Assembly: GCA_016793885.1 (NCBI GenBank) | Contig: JAEUHE010000031.1 | Coordinates: forward strand, 38,185-102,184 | Source of the DNA: Verrucomicrobiales bacterium | GTDB lineage: Bacteria > Verrucomicrobiota > Verrucomicrobiia > Limisphaerales > UBA11320 | Length of the DNA stretch: 64,000 nucleotides | Direction of reading: 5' to 3' | In this document: positions 17,535 through 25,846 of the stretch, piece after piece | Layout of the letters: each line of letters starts with the position of its first letter | Position numbering within the stretch: position 1 is the first letter of the stretch | The notes under the pieces: model-generated | What the model saw: the letters and a program-made list of their open reading frames with translations, nothing else | Told to the model about the DNA's origin: nothing | Databases searched by the model: none | Position numbers and translations under genes: made by a program

Positions 17535-18866
17535 CTAGCGCACCAACTCGAGGCTCACCAGATCAGACACCGGCAGCACGCAGGTTCCAATCAATGGTTC
17601 CTGAATACTCAATCCGTAGTCGACCATGGTCACCGACAGAGCTTTCCAAGTGGAGCCGTCGACCGTGTGAACCTCATAGGCAAAAGCCGGCTTTTCCGTA
17701 GGGCGCATCACCACCGCCAAGACCAAATTCACGACATCCAGCCGCCGCTGTCCGAACAGCACCGAATCCAGCACCATCGTCCCCTCAGAGATAGACCGGA
17801 CCTCGCCCTCTATGAAATCTCCCGTCGTGAGCAACACTCCGGGCTGCCCCGAGCGAAGCCGAGTCTCGAGTCGGCCAGGGATCGAGTGGAATAGAATCCG
17901 GGCAACCTGATCACGACGCACTAACGGCCTGGCCTGAATCCCCGAGAACCTCAGGCCGCCGCTGTCGATCTCCATCCAGGAGGACTCGATCACCGAACCG
18001 CTCACCAACTCGGTGCGCACTGGAACTTGATTCACCATGCGACGTTCATGGCGCACACTTTCAAAGGAGGCCGAATGACCGCGAAACTCCGAAACACCAG
18101 CCGCCGTCAGCCCCATCAACATGTCCGAGGGAAGGGCCACATTGGTCTGCCCCACTATCAACCACCGGACGCCGTCGCGCGAGCGGAAGGCCGAAAACTC
18201 GTCGCCTTCACGCTTGAGCTTATACCATCGGACCCCGGGTAAAACCGGCGCGGAAAACGATTCCATCGGTCCTCCCGCAGCCGTACGCCATTCACAGATA
18301 TCGTGAGTCCCGCCCATGGTGCCCCAAAAAATCCCAGGCGACGACTCGTTCAAGGTGGATCGAAACATCATTCCCGCCCGCGCCTGTTCATGAATGGGAG
18401 TCGACCGTGCGATGCGGGTGACAAACTCCCGATCTCCGCGAATCCGCTCAAACACAAAACGGGCTGCGTCCACCCCCTGCCCCAGCGAGCTGAACTTGCT
18501 CTCAAACCGGTAGGTGCCGCCGGAGTAATAGACATTCACCGGCCCCGCCGGACTTCCGATGTCTCCCATTTCCCACGGAAACGGCAACCCCGTCGCCGTG
18601 ACCTCCTGTCCAATGAGGCTGGCCGGCGGAAGCAGGGGCGGGGAATCCGAGGAATCCAGCCACAGGGCACGGATATCGGCCACATTCACTCGGCTCCACG
18701 TATCGGTTCGGGAGTTCACCACCACCAATCCCCCGCCCTCCCACCGAATCTTCCCGTATAGATCACGGCCTTGCAGCGTCGTGACACGCCCCTCAAGTCC
18801 CCGCGCTCCAGGAACAGCCCAGAGCAGGATGATCAAGGCGAAGCGACAGGTGCCAAAAAGCTGCAT
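17535..18866 (-). CDS. Exported protein with concanavalin-like (DUF1349-type) domain
   Basis: The frame opens at 18917, but I start at the ATG at 18866 because it places a clean signal peptide (basic start, LIILLW hydrophobic core, cleavage near ARG-LE) at the N-terminus; this gives 443 residues. The N-terminal part (about 25-75) has short beta strands such as TTLQGRDLYGKIRW. The middle (about 115-285) reads like a laminin-G/DUF1349 jelly-roll with MMFRSTL, RWYKLKREGDEFSAFRSRDG and FESV. The C-terminal third repeats the N-terminal style (LLTTGDFIEGEVRSI, VHTVDGSTWKALSV), suggesting duplicated small beta domains. It is probably a secreted binding protein; ligand and function are unknown. It stands alone, divergent from the DUF1800 gene. 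Confidence 0.8.
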   Translation of the reverse strand: MQLFGTCRFALIILLWAVPGARGLEGRVTTLQGRDLYGKIRWEGGGLVVVNSRTDTWSRVNVADIRALWLDSSDSPPLLPPASLIGQEVTATGLPFPWEMGDIGSPAGPVNVYYSGGTYRFESKFSSLGQGVDAARFVFERIRGDREFVTRIARSTPIHEQARAGMMFRSTLNESSPGIFWGTMGGTHDICEWRTAAGGPMESFSAPVLPGVRWYKLKREGDEFSAFRSRDGVRWLIVGQTNVALPSDMLMGLTAAGVSEFRGHSASFESVRHERRMVNQVPVRTELVSGSVIESSWMEIDSGGLRFSGIQARPLVRRDQVARILFHSIPGRLETRLRSGQPGVLLTTGDFIEGEVRSISEGTMVLDSVLFGQRRLDVVNLVLAVVMRPTEKPAFAYEVHTVDGSTWKALSVTMVDYGLSIQEPLIGTCVLPVSDLVSLELVR

Positions 18867-19033
18867 GCCGGGAATCTCACCCCAAAAACCTTCGCGATCA
18901 AGCTCGCACGCATGCAAGAGTGCACCAAACCGGCGTAGGACACATCCCGCCTCCCAAGTCAGGGGTATCGGGAGGCAGATTTGGCATCGCTTTTCGGGGA
19001 GACCTGGGCTAGGATTTTCAGCGTTGTATCCGC

Positions 19034-21703
19034 ATGAATGCTTTCATACCGCCATCGAGTTTGCACCTCCCTGCGAGTTTCCCCAGCTGTCCGCCGTGCC
19101 GCCCGAGTTTCGGAAATGCCGTTTGGTTTCGGGCGTTGGCTGTTGGGTTGCTCCTCGTGCCGGGGGCGCCCCTCGCTCCCGCCGCGGTGTTGGACATCGA
19201 TGCCAACGGGTTGGAAGACATCTGGGAGCTGAGCTACCAACCCGCCAAACTGGTTCGCGATCAGGACCCGGATAGCGATGGATTCACTAACGAACAGGAG
19301 TCCATCGCGGGCACGGATGCGTTGGACCGGACGTCTCATCCCCAGCTGGAAATGACACGGCACCCCAATGGCGAGGTTCAGCTCTCCTTCTCGCGGGTAG
19401 CCGGCAAGCGCTATGAGCTCCTGGCCTCTCCTCATCCAGGCATGGACGGCGGGCAGACCTATTTAACCGACCTGGCCGACTCCAACGCCCCCTATGTCCG
19501 TGCACTCGAAGCCACCGGTGAATCGCGGTTCTTCCAACTCCGCATCACGGACGCTGACTCCGATGCCGACGGGTTGACGGACTCAGCCGAACGAAACCTG
19601 GGACTCAACCCGCTCACGGATCATAGCGACCGCCAGGATGAGTCAGACCTTCAGCGGGTAAACCGCCAGCTCAACCTCCCCAGCACCCTCACTCTGGGTG
19701 TGCTCGACCCCTGGATGAGCGAGCGCTGGCCGGATCCCGGAGTGGTGGCCGTCCGACGCAGCGGTGGCATCGGCGGACTGACCGTGAACTTCGAACTCAC
19801 CGGTACCGCGGTGGACGGAGTGGACTACCGGACGGTGGCAACCCGCAACCTACGGTTCGCACCGGGCGTGCGGGAGCAGTGGATTGAACTCCATCCGCTT
19901 CCGGACACCGATGACAACGAAGGTCCCGAAACCATCGTGGTCACCCTCCTTCCCGGCGCGGGATACACTCTCGGCACGACCCCGTCGGTCACTCTGACAG
20001 TGCGCAATGAGACGGAGAGCAGCAAACCCTCCGAGAAAGCGGCCGCCCGCTTCCTCTTGCAAGCGGCCTTCGGTCCGGATCAGGATTCAGCCGAGGATGC
20101 CGACGAGGTGCCGGAGAATGTGGAGCAGGTTATGGAGCTCGGCTTCGCCGGATGGCTCGAGGATCAGTTCACTCGGCCGCTGGGGTTGATCGAGCCCTGG
20201 GTGACCTGGGCCACCTTCAACGGCCAACGTCTGGCACTCTACGGAAACTGGAAGGAGAACTCTTGGTGGAACCGGGCCATGGGGGTGCCCAAACTACGTC
20301 CGGACTCACCGACGGAAGAGCTGCCCGATCCCTTGCGCCAACGGGTCGCTTTCGCCCTCAGCCAGATCCTGGTCATATCCGACCGACCGGAGCAGCTGGG
20401 CCCCGAGCAGCGCGGGATGGCCAATTACTACGACCTGATGGTCAAGCACGCCTTCGGGAACTACCGCGATCTGCTTTACGACGTCGCACTGCACCCGGCC
20501 ATGGGCATCTATCTGAGTCATGTGGGCAATCGCAAAGCCGATTCCACCAAGCAAACGTTCCCGGACGAAAACTTCGCCCGCGAGATCATGCAGCTGTTCA
20601 GCATCGGACTCTGGGAGTTGAACCCCGACGGATCGCGTCAAGTGGGTCCGGAGGGCCGCCCCATTCCGACCTATGACAACCGCGACATCACCGAATTGGC
20701 CCGCGTGTTCACCGGACTGAGCTTCGGCAACAATGAGGGATTCCTGCTCTACCCGAGGGATCTCACCGTTCCCATGCAAATGTGGGATGCCTTTCATGAC
20801 TGCGACCCGAAAGTCTTGCTGCGCCGACTAGAACTGCCGCTGCGCAGCCCGAGTCCCGGCAAGCAGGGCACGGCCGGTTTGGCGGATGTGAATGCGGCGA
20901 TCGATCTGCTTTTCCAGCACCCCAACACGGGCCCGTTCATCGGCCGCCAGCTCATCCAACGCCTGATCACCTCCAACCCCAGCACGGGCTATGTGGCCCG
21001 GGTGTCCGCCGCCTTCGCAGACAACGGGCAGGGAGTGAGAGGCGATCTGCGTGCGGTGATCCGGGCCATCCTGCTGGATTCCGAGGCGCGCACCAGCGAA
21101 CCGTGGAGCCGTCCGGAATGGGGCAAACTGCGCGAGCCATTCCTGCGCTGCGTGAACCTGGCCCGCGCCTTCAACGCCAGCTCGCCCTCGGGCTGGTACC
21201 CGCTCGATCAATTCCAGCTGGATCACCTCCAGGATCCCCTGAATGCGCCCAGCGTTTTCAACTTTTACTTGCCCAACCACAGCCCAGCAGGTCCTCTGAC
21301 TCAACAGGGCTTCGTGGCACCGGAGTTTCAACTCATCAACGCCAGCTCCACCATCAGCGGCCCGAACTACTTCTTCAATGCGATCCTCGGCGACCTGCAT
21401 CGCTGGGGATCAGGCAACACCAACTACTCGGTGCGGCTGAACCTGCTCCCCGAACTCGCCATGATCGTCCCGGCTCACATGATCGGTCAACACGTCCCCC
21501 CCATCAAACCGATGGACCCCGATCCCCTGCTCCGCCGGTTGGATCTCGCGTTGACCGCCGGACGATTGACCCCGCCGCAGTTCCAGATCATCCGCGAAGC
21601 CATGGAGCGAATCCCCACCTCCACCTGGCAATGGCACAAAGAGCGCCTGCGACTCGCCATCTATTTGGTGGTCACCTCGTCCGACTTCAACGTGTTGCAA
21701 TGA
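19034..21703 (+). CDS. Exported DUF1800 protein with Ca-binding-like repeats and Calx-beta-like domain
   Basis: An 889-residue protein. It has an N-terminal signal peptide (hydrophobic core about 30-50), two thrombospondin-3-like Asp-rich segments (DQDPDSDGFTNEQES about 75, DADSDADGLTDSAERN about 175), a Calx-beta-like stretch (about 230-325, with TAVDGVDYRTV and LHPLPDTDDNEGPETIVVTL), and a DUF1800 domain to the end. DUF1800 hallmarks are ARFLLQAAFGP, QRVAFALSQILV, DENFAREIMQLFSIGLWELN and PSVFNFYLPNHSP. DUF1800 proteins are almost always coded next to a DUF1501 protein, as here (ATGA overlap with the next gene). Their biochemical role is not established. The Asp-rich repeats suggest calcium-dependent folding outside the cell. 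Confidence 0.92.
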   Translation: MNAFIPPSSLHLPASFPSCPPCRPSFGNAVWFRALAVGLLLVPGAPLAPAAVLDIDANGLEDIWELSYQPAKLVRDQDPDSDGFTNEQESIAGTDALDRTSHPQLEMTRHPNGEVQLSFSRVAGKRYELLASPHPGMDGGQTYLTDLADSNAPYVRALEATGESRFFQLRITDADSDADGLTDSAERNLGLNPLTDHSDRQDESDLQRVNRQLNLPSTLTLGVLDPWMSERWPDPGVVAVRRSGGIGGLTVNFELTGTAVDGVDYRTVATRNLRFAPGVREQWIELHPLPDTDDNEGPETIVVTLLPGAGYTLGTTPSVTLTVRNETESSKPSEKAAARFLLQAAFGPDQDSAEDADEVPENVEQVMELGFAGWLEDQFTRPLGLIEPWVTWATFNGQRLALYGNWKENSWWNRAMGVPKLRPDSPTEELPDPLRQRVAFALSQILVISDRPEQLGPEQRGMANYYDLMVKHAFGNYRDLLYDVALHPAMGIYLSHVGNRKADSTKQTFPDENFAREIMQLFSIGLWELNPDGSRQVGPEGRPIPTYDNRDITELARVFTGLSFGNNEGFLLYPRDLTVPMQMWDAFHDCDPKVLLRRLELPLRSPSPGKQGTAGLADVNAAIDLLFQHPNTGPFIGRQLIQRLITSNPSTGYVARVSAAFADNGQGVRGDLRAVIRAILLDSEARTSEPWSRPEWGKLREPFLRCVNLARAFNASSPSGWYPLDQFQLDHLQDPLNAPSVFNFYLPNHSPAGPLTQQGFVAPEFQLINASSTISGPNYFFNAILGDLHRWGSGNTNYSVRLNLLPELAMIVPAHMIGQHVPPIKPMDPDPLLRRLDLALTAGRLTPPQFQIIREAMERIPTSTWQWHKERLRLAIYLVVTSSDFNVLQ

Positions 21704-23187
21704 ACCAACGTCCCCCTCCCATGAATCCCTGTATCGTGAATGGTCGAGACCGGTCGTCGTCGGCCTCGATTTCCCGGCGTCGTTTCCTCGGCGGATTGGG
21801 CGCGTCCACCTGCGGTGCGATGAGCAGTCTCCCGGCGCTGAACACCCTGCTCAACCTCCAACTGAGCGAGGGGGTGGCGGCGGCCAGCGCGCCGACCAAC
21901 GGGGAATACCGAGCCTTGGTCTGCGTCTTCCTCGGCGGCGGCAATGATTCGTTCAACATGCTGGTCCCCCGCGAGCAGGCGGCCTATGCCGAATACCGGG
22001 CGGCCCGCGGCATCCTGGCGCTGCCCCCCGAGCAGCTGCTGCCCATCCAGCCGATCGGCCTCCCCGCCTACGGAGTTCATGTCGGAATGCCCGAAATCGC
22101 GTCGCTGTTCGAAGCTGGCCAAGCGGCTTTCGTCGCGAACGTAGGCACCCTAATCGAGCGCGTGGCCAACCGCACGGAGGTGGAGAAGAACCTCCGCCGC
22201 CTGCCCCTGGGATTATATTCCCACTCCGACCAGCTCGAACAGTGGCAAACCAGCATTCCCCAGTCGCGATCGGGGATCGGTTGGGGAGGACGCATGGCCG
22301 ATCTGCTGGCCGAGCTCAATGCCAACCGGGTCGTCCCCATGCAAATCTCGCTGGACGGAAACAACGTGTGGCAGACGGGCCAATCGGAGGAGGTGTATGC
22401 GATCACCCCCGAGGGGTCGGTGGGTATGACCGGGTATCGCCCGCGCTGGGAGCCGAATCAGGCGGTGGTAAATGCGCTGAGCACAGCGGTGGACAGCCAG
22501 TTGGCCCTGCAGCAAAGCAATTTGTTGGCGCAAACTTTCAATGTCGGGAAACGGCGGGCCCTGGAGGCCAATGACGTCTTCTCCAACGCCACCGCCAAAC
22601 CGCTTCCGGCCGGCGTGGAATTCCCCAGCACTTACCTGGGCTACCGACTCGAGATGATTGCCCGCGCCATCCAGGGACGTTCGATCATTGGAGCCCAGCG
22701 CCAAACCTTCTTCGTGTTCTGGGATGGGTGGGACCACCACGGTGAGGTGCTCGAAACGCAGGGGGCGATGCTGCCGCAGGTCAGCGCCGCCATTGGGGCG
22801 TTTCAGAAAGCCATGAACACATTGGGAACCGAACAGAACGTGACGCTGTTCACCGCTTCAGATTTCGGTCGCACGCTCACCAGCAACGCCAAAGGTTCGG
22901 ACCACGCCTGGGGCGGGAACCAACTGGTGGTGGGCGGAGCCGTGCGCGGACGCCGGCTCTTCGGCCAGTTTCCCTCGCTGGCCCTCAATCCGGAGCGCGG
23001 GGCGGAAAAGAATCCGTTGGACACCGGGCGGGGCCGCTTGATCCCCACGACCAGCTGCGATGAGTTTTTCGCCGAGCTGGCGCTCTGGCTGGGAGTAAGC
23101 CCAACCAACCTGACCAGCGTGTTCCCCAACATCGGGAACTTCTACCTGCCGGGCAGCTCAACGCCCCCCGTGGGCTTCGTGATGTAA
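21700..23187 (+). CDS. DUF1501 protein with Tat signal
   Basis: A 495-residue protein starting at the ATG at 21700, which overlaps the DUF1800 stop (ATGA). An open frame reaches further upstream to 21103, but that part overlaps the DUF1800 domain and is not real. It carries a twin-arginine signal (SISRRRFLGGLGAS, about residue 24-37), so it is probably exported folded through Tat. DUF1501 blocks are CVFLGGGNDSFNMLVPR, LYSHSDQLEQWQT, FWDGWDHHGE, TASDFGRTLTSNAKGSDHAWG and FGQFPSL. DUF1501 belongs to the alkaline-phosphatase/sulfatase superfamily by fold, but the reaction is unknown. Gene order implies it acts with the DUF1800 partner. Confidence 0.93.
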   Translation: MNQRPPPMNPCIVNGRDRSSSASISRRRFLGGLGASTCGAMSSLPALNTLLNLQLSEGVAAASAPTNGEYRALVCVFLGGGNDSFNMLVPREQAAYAEYRAARGILALPPEQLLPIQPIGLPAYGVHVGMPEIASLFEAGQAAFVANVGTLIERVANRTEVEKNLRRLPLGLYSHSDQLEQWQTSIPQSRSGIGWGGRMADLLAELNANRVVPMQISLDGNNVWQTGQSEEVYAITPEGSVGMTGYRPRWEPNQAVVNALSTAVDSQLALQQSNLLAQTFNVGKRRALEANDVFSNATAKPLPAGVEFPSTYLGYRLEMIARAIQGRSIIGAQRQTFFVFWDGWDHHGEVLETQGAMLPQVSAAIGAFQKAMNTLGTEQNVTLFTASDFGRTLTSNAKGSDHAWGGNQLVVGGAVRGRRLFGQFPSLALNPERGAEKNPLDTGRGRLIPTTSCDEFFAELALWLGVSPTNLTSVFPNIGNFYLPGSSTPPVGFVM

Positions 23188-23231
23188 GGGACCGAGCAAA
23201 AATAACCCGAATTTATTTTTGCACGGTCCCT
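23187..23231. repeat. Long inverted repeat after the DUF1501 gene
   Basis: Arms of 19 bp (23187-23205 and 23213-23231) pair with a single mismatch around the 7-nt loop cccgaat. The outer part is GC-rich (agggaccg / cggtccct) and the inner part AT-rich (gcaaaaataa / ttatttttgc). It begins at the last base of the stop codon, so it may act as a transcription end signal, but there is no T-run after the stem. The symmetric layout also fits a small palindromic mobile repeat. Confidence 0.6.
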
Positions 23232-23350
23232 AAGGTCCTCTCCGCATGCACATTGCCCGGATGCATGGTCGCACTCTCTAACGCGGCCGGATCTCGCTTA
23301 GCGACTTCTATGGACCGCGGTGGCACCGACACCGCTTTTCCTTCGCGTGA

Positions 23351-23569
23351 CAATCGTGCACTCCGCTTCCCTCTAGCGTTGCAAATCTGCATCGATCAGT
23401 TCAACTCCTCGGGGAAGGCAGCGGCAAACGGTCGGCCGTGCCGGCCGGCAAGCTGCGCCATGCTCTTGAGGAAGCCTCCCGTCGCCCCCGTCGCCAACAG
23501 GACAAGCTGGTCGATTTCATCAAACTCTTCATCGCCCAAAACTCCAACGGCCAGGGCAAAGTCGCTTAA
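23351..23569 (+). pseudogene. Possible C-terminal gene remnant
   Basis: From the stop at 23348 the frame is open to the TAA at 23567-23569 without a usable start codon. The last 54 codons (from 23405) encode a charged, plausible helical C-terminus with KLRHALEEASRRPRRQQDKL and DFIKLFIAQNSNGQGKVA. The upstream part reads as random sequence. This could be the tail of a lost gene, perhaps a mobile or regulatory one, but I cannot name a family. The remaining DNA between 23232 and 23587 holds nothing else that I can support. Confidence 0.25.
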
Positions 23570-23587
23570 AAGGGAGATTGGGCTCGG

Positions 23588-23875
23588 TCATACCTTTGGC
23601 TTGCCTTGGCGCTTCTCGCGAGCTCGAAGCAGTTCCGAGACCACGCTCAGAATATACAACCCTGTAGCGCATCCAACTATGGTTGATCTGTCGCCTTTGA
23701 TCGCGAAGTAGAATTCACGTACTCCGGCAGCGTATTCAGCATTTCGATCCTTGTTCTCCCAGACTAATCGTCGGCTGACTGCACCATATCCAAAGTCCGT
23801 CAGTAGGATCGCCGCGTAAAGTACCGAGGCAGTCGCTATCAAGAAGATTCTCTCAAAGATCCAGGGCAATTTCAT
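23588..23875 (-). CDS. Small two-helix membrane protein of unknown function
   Basis: Starting at the ATG at 23875, the 95-residue product is MKLPWIFERIFLIATASVLY followed by AAILLTDFG, giving a first membrane segment at about 8-27. A hydrophilic middle with WENKDRNAEYAAGVREFYFA comes next, then a second membrane segment at about 64-82 (TIVGCATGLYILSVVSELL) and a basic tail. The frame extends upstream to 23980, but that part is not hydrophobic and looks unrelated. Base composition is less GC-rich than the neighbouring large genes. No family is recognised. It is isolated, with 437 bp before it and the palindrome region after it. Confidence 0.55.
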   Translation of the reverse strand: MKLPWIFERIFLIATASVLYAAILLTDFGYGAVSRRLVWENKDRNAEYAAGVREFYFAIKGDRSTIVGCATGLYILSVVSELLRAREKRQGKPKV

Positions 23876-24312
23876 AGTTCTATTCCCAGCAAGGGTCTGA
23901 GTGGAGACCCATTTTACGACTGGAGGCACCCCTTCCTGTGAATGATCAAAACGGACTGCCCGGGACCAAAGTGTATCCACATTGCGAATCTTGCGAATAG
24001 TACCTTTTGGCAGATTGAAGGTCCGTATGAATTAATCGGTTGATTCCGCAGAAATGAATATAGGCTCTGGAATTCCTTCGGTCGCTGTTTCGAACGCCGT
24101 AGAGCTATTTCAAATCCTGGCTCCCCCAGGGGATCCCTATTTGGCCAAAGGTGAGCAGCTCACTTTCCAGATTCCTCAGATCCTCACAACCCTCACCATG
24201 TTTAGCTGCGTCGTTGTTTGCGTAGCCGACGGACATCCAGCTAAATCAACGCTGGTCCCAAGAATCCGCCGCCCATCAGCACCTAGGTACCGTCCGTCGC
24301 TCTACCGCAACT
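23876..24312. other. Intergenic region with a degenerate direct repeat
   Basis: I see no gene here that I can support. It holds 24121-24148 (ctcccccagg, then ggatccctatttggccaa), which recurs at 25568-25595 with 3 differences in 28 positions. Both copies lie upstream of small minus-strand genes. Composition is AT-richer than the core genes, as is common in accessory DNA. Confidence 0.4.
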
Positions 24313-24870
24313 CTATTCAAACGGGTCCACATCGGTCCAATTCGTAACTAAAAGATTACCAGGTTGCGACACCTGGCCGCGGCGCGCGAGAACTCCATTC
24401 TTAAACAATTTTACCACGCTTGGAACTTGCGCCCCGTTAGGGGCGATAACGACCACAGACTGCAACTCCCTTTCATAGTACGTTTTCGCGTCTGCCTGCC
24501 CATTAAAATCCAGATCTTGCTCCATCATGGCAAGGCGTCCGTTCGTATAGTACTGTGACGTATCAATGTTTCGGTCTGCATTGTTATCCAATTCGATCAA
24601 ATGAACAACCCCATTGGTGTGATGCTGGCGCATATCAAAGACTTGAGTAAATCCTCGATCAATCATAGCGCGCCAGATCAAGCCATCGCGGTATTGGTAA
24701 ATCTCGTCCGCAACCCCGTCATGATTATTGTCGACCCGATCAATATCCGGCGGTCCACCCCTCTTCAGCGCCATCACTGAACACCCAGCAGCAAAGCCTA
24801 AGATGGCCGCCAATGTGGGCAAGCAGTATTGGCGCAGTAGTTCTTTAAATGTGCGACCTCTTACTTGCAT
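24313..24870 (-). CDS. Putative lipoprotein with three Asp-rich (calcium-loop-like) repeats
   Basis: A 185-residue protein with a hydrophobic N-terminal segment (about 17-34) containing GFAAGC, a weak lipobox that would put the lipidated Cys at residue 30. Behind it are three related loops: DNNHDGVADEIYQY (47-60), DNNADRNIDTSQYY (95-108) and DLDFNGQADAKTYY (119-132). Each has Asp/Asn at alternating positions followed by a pair of aromatics. These resemble the DxDxxG loops of dockerin or thrombospondin-3 modules, but spacing (about 48 and 24) is unlike EF-hand pairs. Probably an envelope protein binding calcium or forming a small beta structure. Function unknown; it stands alone. Confidence 0.7.
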   Translation of the reverse strand: MQVRGRTFKELLRQYCLPTLAAILGFAAGCSVMALKRGGPPDIDRVDNNHDGVADEIYQYRDGLIWRAMIDRGFTQVFDMRQHHTNGVVHLIELDNNADRNIDTSQYYTNGRLAMMEQDLDFNGQADAKTYYERELQSVVVIAPNGAQVPSVVKLFKNGVLARRGQVSQPGNLLVTNWTDVDPFE

Positions 24871-24991
24871 ACACAGCCTTCCTCTGGATGATTATGACGC
24901 TCAGCAGCGGCTAAATGAGGAAATAGTCCAACTCCGTTCACGAGGAGGAACCTACCTTGCTCCTATGGGATTTGAAAGTAGCTTTTCTTCT

Positions 24992-25249
24992 CTAGCCGAG
25001 GCGACTTTTCCAATAGCCGGGCGGTCGTTTCATGTGCATGACGGCGACGATCCAGACGTGATCGGGTTTCTCCAGGTAAATGACCGCATAGGGAAACTGG
25101 GCGCTAAAGTATCGTCGGGCAGGTGGATCAAATTTGTAGAAGCGCTGCGGGTCGGCGCAGACTGCGCGCAGCAACCTTTCCATTTCACGGCAGAAGCGGA
25201 TGCCCAGTTCCGGCTCGATCTGCGTGCAATAGCCGACCGCTTCAGCCAA
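24992..25249 (-). CDS. ParE/RelE-family toxin, possibly with damaged 5' end
   Basis: The 85-residue product from a TTG at 25249 carries the ParE/RelE pattern: ELGIRFCREMERLLRAVCAD, then FYKFDPPARRYFSAQFPYAV, and IVAVMHMKRPPGYWKSR at the end. These toxins usually act on mRNA at the ribosome (RelE) or on gyrase (ParE). Homologues start with a beta strand and (L)HPEA..E; here that stretch (LLHPEADEE) is present upstream in the same frame but preceded by an in-frame TAA at 25277-25279. A GTG overlapping the antitoxin stop (25283-25285) would be the natural start, giving V-R-stop-L-L-H-P-E. So either the gene starts at the non-standard CTG at 25276 or the TTG, or it is a recent pseudogene. Confidence 0.7.
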   Translation of the reverse strand: MAEAVGYCTQIEPELGIRFCREMERLLRAVCADPQRFYKFDPPARRYFSAQFPYAVIYLEKPDHVWIVAVMHMKRPPGYWKSRLG

Positions 25250-25281
25250 CTCCTCGTCGGCCTCAGGATGGAGCAGTTACC

Positions 25282-25518
25282 TCACAGGCCTGCGATTTTA
25301 CGCATGCCGGCCAGGGACTCTTCGAGCGGGATGCCTTCCACCTTCCCCTCCTCGATCTCATGGATACGCCGACCGACCTCGGTTTTCCAAGCCGCTTCGA
25401 CGTCAGGGACGATCCCACCATGTCGGGCCAATAAGATGCGGTCGATCAACTCAGCCAACACATCCGAAGGCAGCACACGGCAACAACCTTTACGCTTGAA
25501 GTCCGTGAGCATCTCCAC
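25282..25518 (-). CDS. Addiction-module antitoxin (TIGR02574-like)
   Basis: A 78-residue protein upstream of the toxin gene. The part LAELIDRILL ... AAWKTEVGRRIHEIEEGKVE followed by GIPLEESLAGMRK is typical of the putative addiction-module component family, whose C-terminal half wraps a RelE/ParE toxin. The start is a GTG at 25518; an ATG two codons on (25512) is equally possible. The N-terminus (TDFKRKGCCRVLPS) is less typical and may be diverged. As with other type II modules, the pair is expected to repress its own promoter in the gap upstream. Confidence 0.75.
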   Translation of the reverse strand: MEMLTDFKRKGCCRVLPSDVLAELIDRILLARHGGIVPDVEAAWKTEVGRRIHEIEEGKVEGIPLEESLAGMRKIAGL

Positions 25519-25567
25519 GATTCACGCCGTTGTTCCCAACGAATCGATACAGATTGATCCCCCCCTG

Positions 25568-25595
25568 CTCCCCCAACGGATCCCTATTTAGCCAA
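25568..25595 (+). repeat. Second copy of the 28-bp degenerate direct repeat
   Basis: ctcccccaac then ggatccctatttagccaa, matching 24121-24148 in 25 of 28 positions. It lies 50 bp upstream of the antitoxin start. The rest of the 328-bp gap 25519-25846 holds only the 9-bp-phased copy C. Confidence 0.55.
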
Positions 25596-25696
25596 CCCCT
25601 TTCAGCAGGACCACTTCCCGTGGTCCGACCCCGCGACTCTTCCATCATGAAGTAGCGCTTATCGATACTGATAGTCGCCGCGAATTTTAGAGATTA

Positions 25697-25723
25697 GCGT
25701 CCTTAGCGTCCATTGCGGTTCAA
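25697..25723 (+). repeat. 9-bp-phased intergenic element, copy C
   Basis: Units gcgtcctta, gcgtccatt, gcggttcaa. It differs by four bases from copy D at 26919-26945 and follows the same 9-bp step as copies A, B, E and F. It lies in the divergent gap between the antitoxin gene and the GYF_2-VOC gene. Confidence 0.7.
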
Positions 25724-25846
25724 CCTAGAAACGGCTGCGGCTCGGCATCGTTCCCGAAATCGGTCCTAGCCTTACACCCGTGGCAACCGACGCATCGATC
25801 TGACGGTGACAAGCGGGCTTCCCGGCACTACGTTGGTCCCTAAATC

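Noticed and set aside
21103..21699. 199-codon upstream extension of the DUF1501 frame
   Set aside because: It lies inside the DUF1800 domain in another frame. The product begins properly at 21700 with a Tat signal shortly after.
23253..23711. 152-codon plus-strand frame
   Set aside because: It runs across the convergent small membrane gene and reads as low-quality Ser/Arg-rich sequence without family features.
24054..24347. 97-codon plus-strand frame in the gap 23876-24312
   Set aside because: Overlaps the end of the lipoprotein gene and the direct repeat; composition and sequence look non-coding.
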